From assembly GCF_009389715.1 (NCBI RefSeq), contig NC_052401.1:732843-796842 (forward strand): a DNA stretch of 64,000 bases, read 5' to 3'. The notes under the pieces were generated by a model. The model was given only the letters and a program-made list of their open reading frames with translations, was not told where the DNA came from and did not search any database. The position numbers and the translations under genes are program-made. This stretch comes from Phoenix dactylifera. Its lineage: Eukaryota > Streptophyta > Magnoliopsida > Arecales > Arecaceae. Below, piece by piece: positions 54,725 to 64,000 of the stretch (the first letter of the stretch is position 1; every line of letters starts with the position of its first letter).

Positions 54725-55192
54725 GCAATTGCTATAATATATATCCCATTAGGAGTTCCCTTTAAAGGTCGATTCTTATGAAGATTTTTTGATGAAAATT
54801 CTTATCATGCAATGTATAAAAGAATAAAGAATCATATACAGTAAAATCAAGTAAAGATCCTGGAAGAAACAAAAAGCTTTCGTACAAAACATACCATGCA
54901 TGTGATCGAGATAGAGGAGTACAAAGCAGGTCTCGGAGCAATGACAATTCCAAACACTGAGAGGATGCAACGAGGACGATTTGGTGAGTTGATCCACAAA
55001 AGGCCATGGCGGCTAAGAGAAGAAGTGATATTGGTTCGGCTCGGCCTCCCGAAGAACAAGAGATGCAAGATCCTCCTTGAGTTGAAGCTGGCTGAGCCGA
55101 CCCAATATCATGTCATCTCTCCACCTACATTCCATCTCTCTGATCACCACCTTTCTTGTTCTTAGTTCCTTGGACCTTGAGGTTTATCTTGG

Positions 55193-55232
55193 TTCTCTCT
55201 CACTCCCTCCCTCTCTCTCTCTCTCTCGCTCT
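55193..55232. repeat. CT-rich simple repeat
   Basis: A CT-dominated tract with CTCC interruptions in the intergenic region. Confidence 0.7.
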
Positions 55233-56568
55233 CATGAATGGTACAGCGATATATAAAATAAAAACATCAAGGACAAAATGCTACATGGTTCAGGGCTGGG
55301 AATTCGAAGGGAAGCATCTGCGTCGTGTGGCTTGGGTTTGGTGATATATCACTCCCGATTCATTTAGATAATGGAGATCCTCCAATGATGTTAAGGAGGA
55401 CAGGAGATACTAGGGAGGGTCGTCACACTTGGACTCAAAGCCATTCCATCTCTGGCCATCTGTGTGTCTTTATCTAAAAACTCCCCGAGTGATGCAGACG
55501 AGCGAGACCAGGTCATGGAAGACCCCTACCGGCCCATGGGACCCAGATTTAATCCTTTTCTTTGCCAAATAAAACCCCAAAACACCCACACATTTAGAAA
55601 AATTTGGCAAAATAAATGGTTTTGTAATCACTAACACGAGAAACAACTTCGTTTACAAGCACGTTTCTTGACAGCACATGCCTCCAATTCATCAACTGAA
55701 CTTGGTCGCAAAGGCATAACTTTGTTGCGTACCCCATTTGGAAGAGGTTTTCATGGTCCAGAAAGTACTTTCTGACCCTCTAAAACTATTTTAGTTTGCC
55801 AGAAATCTGAAAACGTCTAATTGAAAGAAGCTCCAAAATAAATCTTCTTTAGAAAAGTACTTTTAGCATTCGTTGAAAAGCCATTTTAGATTTACAAAAT
55901 TTTTCTTTTTTAACTAAAATATCAAAGATAAAATCATATAATTACAGAAAGTGTCCATTTATATCATAATGCATGAAGAAAGAAATCTACAAAAACCCCA
56001 ACAAACAAGGAATCCTCAAACTATAACCCATGGCTCCATCCCCATTGCATTTGAGCCAACCCAGACAATACCAACATTTACACCTCGAACTATTCATAGG
56101 CTAAACTAAGCTGAAAAATCCAAATTTTTGAATATATTTTTCCACAAAATAGAGTAATTTCAGCCTGCGTAGCCTGCAAACTTTTTAAAGGCCTTCGTAC
56201 CATATGGCTGTGTATGCCGTCCATCACAACTGCTCGTTTCTATAGTGATGCACTTTATAAAAATGGTTGGCTGTGATTGGTTGCACACATCATGCAAACA
56301 TAAGAAATAATTTCTCTCCATCAGAAATTATTCCCTGGACTATGGATGCAGACAAAGTATTAGTTGGAGTAGTCCGAGGACCAGATCTAAATTACTGGAT
56401 GTATACACGTGAGGCAAACTACAACGTTATCTATTATTCTTAGACGCCCATCTAACAACCGGAATAGTTTAAGTACTTTTATATATATTGGGGCTCCTGG
56501 CCGTTGTGAACATTGAGGAAATCCAGATCTAAATGAGATGAGCAGAGGATGCCTAGGAAAGTACTTTT

Positions 56569-56954
56569 GGCATGTTTGGTTGACCATGGGAAAGTGACAA
56601 ATTTCCAAAGTGCTTATGTTTGGTTGGCTATCCACTTTCATAGGAAAGTTATATATAATTCCTATTATACCCTTAATAAAAATTAAGTTTTTAATGCCTC
56701 TTTAATGCTTCTTTAATGCTGAAGGGACTTTTTGGGAAAAAATAAAAATGGAGTGATTCCCGCCTCATGGGAAAGTAACTTTCCCATGTTTCTCATGGGA
56801 AAGACTTTCCCATGAAATGTGGGAATCACATTCCCATGGGAATACAACTTTCCCTTCTCTCTCCTTTGAAAACTCCAACCAAACAAGAGGCATCTCATTA
56901 CTTTCCCGTTGACCACACTTTTCCCCCTTCTTTTCCCGCGAACCAAACGAGCCC
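56569..56954. mobile_element. Short inverted-repeat element (MITE-like)
   Basis: The left end GGCATGTTTGGTTGACC and the right end (reverse complement) GGGCTCGTTTGGTTCGCGGG are imperfectly inverted. The middle (56755-56860) contains repeated CCCATG/CATGGG motifs able to form a hairpin. The end motif (C-TTTGGTT) resembles that of the two AT-rich elements at 2824 and 38734, but the interior is unrelated. No ORF. Confidence 0.55.
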
Positions 56955-57504
56955 TAAGTTCTTGACCACTTCCACTTACTGTTGCCCAGAAGTTTAGGAC
57001 TCAAGGTCCTATAGATTCTGTATGAATTAGCTTTGGCTTTTAGTTCAGGCGGTGGGAATAACCAGATTGCAGAAACAAACATATATGCATCGGAAATCGC
57101 TGCATGAAAAGAAATCATAACACTTCTGAATAAGAAAAAGAAACATGAATATATTTCGGCAAGAATGCCTGAAAAAGAATAATCAAGAAGCTTCTATGAA
57201 AATGACTTGGAATTCTACCAAATAAATCAGACTGAAACAAAAACAATGGTCGAGTGGCAATGGCAAGAAATATAGTCACTGGCATAATATCTGCAAGAAC
57301 TTATAAAGTATTCACTTGGTTAAATACCAAATCCTTCGTGACAAAGATTTGCTCTCAGGGCCTGAGCTCCACCACAGATAACTAACTATAAATGAGTTTT
57401 AGGCATCATTCACCAACTCTTTTTTTTTTCTTTTGCTGAAACATCATTCACCTACTTCAACATCAGTACCTATAGCTCAAACTGATCGGCAACAATATAG
57501 TATG

Positions 57505-60500
57505 TCAAATCCTGTGGGTAGGGGGAGATGCTGCTAAAGATCTAGCAGAGGAAGAGGGAAATGAGGAGATGGAAGAAAGTAATGGAGTAGACTCAGAAGC
57601 TGGAATATATATTGTGCTCGAATTACAATCTTGCTTGCACATAGGACAAAAAGATCTCCATGCAGTGAGCCAAGAATCAACGCAGACAGCATGAAACTCT
57701 GCAAAATAATACGATGCAGAATGTAAGCGAATGCAACATGAATTAAATAAAATCATAGATGCTCAGATGGGACAAAAAGAAAAATGAAAACAAATAAAAA
57801 AAATCCATCGAGGTGCATATTTTCGGTTCAGAAGGGTATCTTAGAAAATCATGAAAAGCAAAATATCCTCAAACATCCAAAGTTATATCACTGTCCGTGA
57901 AATTAAGTACAAGTGCACTAGGCTGTGGTTTGAACTTGCACTGATCTGCAAACCATGAAGTCCACAACCAATAATCTTTTTCCCCACCGTGGCATCAACA
58001 TTGATGAAATATTTTCTGGTACTTGCTTCCTATTATGGGCTACATCCTTCATTACCACCAACTTTTACGAATCCAAAATCACAATTTTCATCCAAATTAG
58101 TCTTAAATCTCCCCGTCCTTTTTCTAAAAACCATTTAATACAGATATAATCCCCTCTCCTCATCAGAAGCTCCTAAGATCACCATCACACATGCTTGTGA
58201 AATTTCAATGTTTTTGCATCAGTTCATCCATGATTGATGAAACTTATGTTTCATTTAATCTATTCAGTCCTCACTCCTCACCATGTCCTGCATTTTAGTA
58301 AACATCCACCTCAGCATAATCATCCCAACTATGACATCTTTTGTACTTAATGCTTAAAATTTTGAAACAAAACAAAATTGTGTATGTTGCTGACATCTTA
58401 ATAAGCAATTCCAGTTAAGTCCTAAATATAAATTGCTTTATAACACCTTGAAAGCACTCCTTGATTTCGTTCACTCTAACTACATTACGTATGTCCTGTC
58501 ACTCGCCCATTCTTCTGTATAACTGATCCAAATTTCAAAATAACAATCCATCGGTTTAGGTCTTAGTCATCCATTTTGTCATTCTATTTGATGCCTCATT
58601 TTCAGTCTCATTGAAACTATAATATGTATTTCGTTTTAGCTCTACCAACCTTTAGATACATATCTTCAGAAGGCATAATTCATAGTTTCAATTAGCACTT
58701 TAACCTCGTTTGGATCACATTTGTAAACATTAAATCATTTTCAAAACTGTAATACATCTTCTTGAATATCAATAACATGCGACAAGCACATATGTTCTGG
58801 CTGATGAGGATTCTTGTCCTATGCACATCTTGGCTGGATTTTCAATCTCGCCACAACTAGTGTTATCACTTGTAGCAGCTCATTTATACATGTTCTTGGC
58901 AACAAAATGTATCCTTCCTCCTCCCTTGCCAACCAAATATTCTCTCCTGATGAAAATCTAACATATACTTTTCTAATTCAGTATGGATCACTTCTAAATT
59001 TTCATTTCTTCTAACTCTTATCGTCTAGTTTCTCAGAGAATGACCCCCATCATTTACAATCTTAGCATGAAGTTCCAACTAAGTGTGCAAGTTGGCGGAG
59101 TGCACATATTCTATAAGAACCACATCTTTCCAACCGCTAAGATCTTTGACTTAAATCTCATAGCATTAGTTCTGAAGTTTCATGATAACCACCAAAATAA
59201 ATGTTAAGATGTTCAGCTTACAATGTAGAATTTTGCATTGTCTCGTTTAGCATGGGTGCAAAACTAGCAAGTAATAAAAACTTAAGACAGAAGGAAATAT
59301 GTAATAATATTATGATAGCTGGATATGCTTGAAAAAAATCTTTATTCAACTCTCCAAAATAACCTGAGAAAAGCAGGTTCACCATCTACTAGAGAATAAG
59401 AAACAGTAAAGGTGATGGTGATTATGATATGATGAAGTGGCTTACTGTGATGACATGGCAGCCTACGAAGCTTCTCCCCCACTTTGTAGTCCTCTAGGCA
59501 AATAGCACATGTTTGTGAAGTGCAATTATCTTCTGACGCTGATATGAATATGAGGCTTGGCATTGCTTCCACTAGTCGACTGCTCATCCCATGGATTTCA
59601 GAAGCTCTAGACCGTTCATGTCTACCATGCTGTCTATGCACAAAAAGACATACAGCTAGCCCAATTACCGTCGCAAGTAAAGATATGAAAGAGATGGCCA
59701 TAATAAACCATTCTAAGTTCTTAGTTCTTGGTAAGATCCACAACTCCATGTCTGTAAGACCTGCATACTTTCTAAGTGCCTCACCAGATGCTTTAGATAC
59801 AAAGACAGCCGGTATAGTGATGCCATCTGGGCTTCCTCCGACTGCAATAATTTCATAGTCAGGTACTGACGATAGGATATTTTATATGAAATGACACAGA
59901 TTTACGATAAATGCAGTTATATAGAGGTATAATTGATCGCCTTCACAAAAGGAAACTCAAGAGAAAAGTCAATAATTAACTGTGAAAGTGTGAATAGTTA
60001 TCGACTGAGAAATTCCGACTTGAGAGTCCATGCTTTCTGATTTTTTTGTTTTTTATGCACTACATAGGAGCTTGTGTGAGTTAGAATAATGGTATCAGTG
60101 GGCATATAAAATGAAAATCACATAAATATATATAAGTGAGATGTCAAACCCCTATAGATGGTTGAAGCTTGCTGCTTATCTTAATATAACCTCCATTCAG
60201 GACCATCCTGCTATAAATTCAAATTGATTTCCTTTTGTCAAAGCAAGAATTATCTTCTTACTTGCTTCAAAACCTGAGCTTCATAAATGGGCGTATACTC
60301 CTTTCTTCTATTGTAGATTGATCTCCTCCCATTGGCAAGTATCATGTCACATTTCTGTCCCCTGTGTTATTTGGTCAACATAGTACAAATTATTTCTGCC
60401 AGAAGTTCTCAAACTCTAATCCATTTGCCCTCCAAAATTTTCCAACTTTTATTACTTGTACACAAGATTGTAGCATGTGCTATGTCCATAAACTTACCGT

Positions 60501-63500
60501 AATCTACATCTAACCTCAAGAAATAACTAGATAATCAAAAAAAGAACTTATCAAAAGCATCTTGTGTTTGTCCACAATAAATTCACACTGATTATTGTTT
60601 TGCTCCTCTCCATTGTATTTGATCCCACCCACCTTGTTTGCCACTCCACTTGCTCCAAACATGACCTGGGACACAGGAAAGTAAGCAAAAGAAAGATTGG
60701 ACCGAGCAAAGAAGCAAACAAACTCCTTGCTCTAACTGGCAAGGAAAATAACAGATGAAATGGTCGTCCTTATTGTTTGCTGGGATAGCTAGATGGCCTC
60801 CTTGCAACATGAAGAAATATTTTAAATCATAAGGAAGAAGGAGAGATCTAATCAGCCACTCTTCATTTGTATACATATTAATAGAAGCCAGTCCCTCCCA
60901 AAAATAAAATAAAATATTTTTGCTGGAGTGGTATCTGAATCCTGAGGATATGTCATGTCTAACAACCATATCACTGTTCCCAAGTGACTCACTGCCCATG
61001 TTTGCAAAATCATAGGCCAAAAAAAAATTAATAGTTACACATTTTTTTGGGTGAACAAGAGTTAAGTTCCATTATTTTCAGATAAATAGAATCATACATC
61101 ATCTAAAATGCAACTACCTAATAATCCAAAATTTAACATTTGCATCTAGAATTATTTATACAGATGCACCACATGCATTACATCTTCCCAAATTTTTGAA
61201 GTGTCACCTCCTCACTCTGGCATCTGAATCTGCTCTAAAACCTTCTTTGAGCTCATGCTAATGGGTTCCATTTCATTATAATAGCGCTAATGAAGAATAG
61301 AACCTTAACGATAAGCTTTATTCTGCATACGTGCATCCAGCCTTACGTACCAAGGTATGATCCATCAAAGTTTGGGAATGTTTTCCAAACAAACTCTCAA
61401 CCTGACACCAACCCTGCTATTTACTCAGCAATGCCAATGAGGATACCTCCATAGTCCATGTATTGATGTAACAACGACTAGAAATAACATACAAACACAA
61501 AATGGTTTACCTAACATAGAATTCCATAAACATAGTTGGACAAGCTGGTTGTCAAATATAACATATAAAATTGTGAAAAGGAACCAATATCAACTTCAGA
61601 AGAAATAGCAAATCAATAATATTTTATATAATGTAATGATGTAACTATTCATGTCTAAAGTGATGACTGACGATACACGCACTAAAAATTCTTCTATGCT
61701 GCTAGACTTTTCAAAGTTGCATGTAAAAAGAGTTCATTATAAATAACAGTAAGAAATAACAGAGAGAATTTTTAATTTTAGGCTACACAAAATGAAATAT
61801 AAGTTTATAAATTCGAAAACATTACTTGCAAATACTAGAGGATGATCTTCATTATCATACATAATAGCAGCTTTAAATCCAGCATTCTGTGCATTCCTAA
61901 CTTTTTCATCAAAATGACATCCTCCTCTTATGATTAATGCAAATGAAGATCTTGAATCATTGACCACTTTATTATTCAATGGAGTACATGCATCAAGAGG
62001 CTCAGCTGGGTACATGACCCCGCTTTCACCAGATCTTCTTACAACTGGAGCTGGAAAAAACAAAATTAATATATCGTCAGAACTTTACTATTTATTCTGG
62101 CGATGAAATGGAATTACACAAATACTATCATTGCAGTCACTGCATTTCTTTTTGGAATAAGGAAAACAATCGTGTAAGAAAAAAGATATAATAAAAACAG
62201 TCACCATTGAGACAAAGAATGTAAGATAAAATATTATTGAAGCATTAGAAAAGGGGGGAGCAAGCTGCAGTTTCGAACAACATTCAAAGCAAAATATGTA
62301 TCGGGCATTGCAAATAATCCAAAACAAAGAAAGAAATCAAGGAAGAAATCGATTTCAACAGCAAGGCCATTCCTACTTATTACCCAGCGTAGATTGTAAA
62401 AGCTCCAAATGAATTGCCTATGCCCGTCAGATCTACCCATCTTTCATGCTAGTGAACAGGTCAGCATGAGTACATTGGACTCAAGATAGATTTATTGAAG
62501 AGGGTACAATTGATAAAGTAATTTTCATCCCATAAATAAAAATTTGAGTCTGATGAAAAGCAACAACAATCTAACATTGGGGGGCGGAGGGCACAGGAGT
62601 ATGATTTACTTTAAGTTCTTTAAGTTTGTACCAGATACCAGTCCAGTCCTACGTTTTCTTATCAGCTTCTCTCGGTTCCTGAAATCCTAATCTATCCACA
62701 CACAAAAACAAGATATTTAAGGAACCTTACAACATGTTTACTGCTAAAATTTGAGTTGCTTCTCTGATATCATTTATTGATCAGTTAATGCACATCAAAA
62801 CTTGTGATCGAAGTTGCAAGGACACTCATTACATCTAAAGTCATAAAGCATCATTACATATCATATTTAACTTGTTTCATCCTCATCAGTCCAATAGTAG
62901 CTACATGCTAGCACATAACAGGAATTGTTGCCATGTTTAGTGACAACTTCTTGCTATTTTGGGGAATTTGCTTTTGACAGAGATTAGGAAGTTATCAAAA
63001 GAGCTACTTTACATTACTGTCTTTATCCATTCTATTTAAGCAGTTCTTCAAGCATCCCCATCATGTGTATAGAAATTAAAAAGAGAAAAGAAGACACAGC
63101 ATCATAATATAAATCAATGAAACAAAATATGATTTATAAAGAAGATTTCAGGACTTCCAGCACTTTGCCTTCACTCTTATCAATTTGTTCATAGTGCCAT
63201 AGACGGGACAAACTTAAGATTAGCCCAAGAAAACAAATTTGTCCATGCTAAAGTTCCACCTAACTGAACCGCATCTTTGTGCTACATTCCTACAAAACAC
63301 TCGCCATGGACCAGAAAAGAAAAGGATACATGAAGAAAATAAATAAATAAATAAATATGAATAGAGGAGTAGCCTAGAAAACGAAGAACACTTTAGTGTT
63401 GTTTGCCACTACCCTATACATAAGAAGCATTGAAAACCAAACAAGAAAGCCATTTTTTGATTCATAGAAGGTGTTTGGTTAAGAGTCTTTACAAATCTTC

Positions 63501-63774
63501 AAACCCTAACCAAACAAATAAGAACATCAAGAACGCAGCATCCAAGCATTGATAACCCTACAAATTTTTTGATTCATCGCCCATATTCTCAGTATAATTG
63601 GGGGGAAAAAACCCTTCAACTCATACCGAATTTAGCCTCGATGTCATCAAAAGATTTCGACAGGTTCCTGCCAATCAAGACCACACTCCCATCCGCCAAT
63701 TCCACCAGAAGAAAAAGATAAACACACATAAAAGCCGCCGACCTTACTTTATCAATGCAACTCAAAAAAGCCAT
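57505..63774 (-). CDS. RMR1: RMR-type receptor homology region-transmembrane-RING-H2 protein, 4 exons, 328 aa
   Basis: Plant RMR proteins are type I membrane proteins that act as sorting receptors for storage-vacuole proteins and carry a RING-H2 domain with potential ubiquitin-ligase activity. Exons in transcript order: 63627-63774, 61826-62050, 59446-59865, 57505-57698; phases agree throughout. A signal peptide lies at about 1-29 ([17 protein letters not shown]), followed by [20 protein letters not shown]. The protease-associated lumenal domain (about 50-160) has [40 protein letters not shown] and [19 protein letters not shown]. The membrane segment is at about 177-200. The RING-H2 (about 244-288) reads [20 protein letters not shown], then [15 protein letters not shown] and CPMC, with all eight metal ligands present. 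A Ser-rich tail has [10 protein letters not shown], as in relatives. The start is the ATG at 63774; the promoter lies beyond it and is only partly in the window. Confidence 0.93.
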
Positions 63775-64000
63775 CCTCCAAACAAGAGTCCAACCAAAAA
63801 TTCGATTTAAATCAATAAGAAAAAAAAAAGAAACCAGTAATCTTCGACTTCTTCTGCACTCATAAAATCCAACCTCAGTTCGTTATATCATTTTTGGCAT
63901 TACTATCAATGAATCAAACTCCGAAACAAAATCCAACAAACAAACACGAGAAGACTTTAAAAAGGAAGTTCAGAAAAAGAAATCTTTCCACCTTCATTTG
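63775..64000. other. Leader and proximal promoter of the RMR-type gene (partial)
   Basis: The last 226 bp of the window lie upstream of the minus-strand RMR start codon. They should hold its 5' UTR. No clear TATA box was picked out and no other gene is seen. Confidence 0.4.

Larger units (their letters stand above)
52848..57504. other. Intergenic region between EI24-like and RMR-type genes
   Basis: The left end (52848 to about 52940) should be the leader of the EI24-like gene. It holds a degraded EI24 exon copy (53831-54080), an unassigned minus-strand open frame (54428-54724), a CT-rich tract (about 55193-55232) and a short inverted-repeat element (56569-56954). The remaining sequence has no recognised gene. 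The part 57000-57504 should include the 3' UTR of the RMR-type gene. Confidence 0.55.

Noticed and set aside
54762..55165. Possible coding region near 54.8-55.2 kb
   Set aside because: Open frames on both strands have no recognisable motif, no consistent splice partners and no clear start; they may be decayed repeat sequence.

Overview
This is nuclear DNA from a flowering plant. The genes have many spliced introns, UTRs and long AT-rich intergenic stretches full of plant transposable elements. The very GC-rich first exons of several genes sit beside AT-rich introns, which points to a monocot. A non-grass commelinid such as a palm is my guess, but the sequence alone does not prove it. No bacterial-style operons, CRISPR arrays or rRNA/tRNA genes were seen.

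Layout from left to right: (1) 1-1902, no gene recognised. (2) A short single-exon DUF688-type gene on the minus strand (1903-2535), with a GA/CT microsatellite in its leader. (3) 2536-6358, intergenic, with an AT-rich MITE. (4) A six-exon cyclic nucleotide-gated channel gene, CNGC15-type, on the plus strand (6359-13204); its first intron is of the GC-AG class. (5) A complete TRIM retrotransposon with a perfect 5-bp target duplication (13806-14412), then a probable LTR remnant. (6) A small GC-rich gene for a one-pass membrane protein (about 16633-17046), followed by a long (TA)n tract. (7) A ten-exon O-fucosyltransferase-family gene on the minus strand (19779-35169). Its last intron holds a gypsy-like LTR fragment, and that fragment is interrupted by a complete hAT transposon with an uninterrupted 829-codon transposase ORF and a perfect 8-bp target duplication. 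(8) 35170-41854, a gene-free stretch with a diverged tandem array and a second, inverted copy of the AT-rich MITE. (9) An eleven-exon EI24-like membrane protein gene on the minus strand (41855-52847), with a degraded copy of its first exons just upstream. (10) 54100-57504, intergenic with a short inverted-repeat element. (11) A four-exon RMR-type PA-TM-RING-H2 gene on the minus strand (57505-63774).

The host genes are unrelated in function: calcium channel, Golgi glycosyltransferase, ER membrane/autophagy protein and vacuolar sorting/RING protein. Three of them act in the endomembrane system, but I see no evidence of a cluster with a joint function. For the four spliced genes, exon edges were placed by matching reading phase, splice dinucleotides and family motifs; every junction keeps the frame, giving 715, 552, 325 and 328 residues. 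The most interesting signals are the nested hAT-in-LTR-in-intron insertion, the GC-AG intron with an ATGA-overlapping upstream ORF in the channel gene, the EI24 donor site that doubles as a stop codon, and several unreported-looking repeat families present here in inverted pairs.
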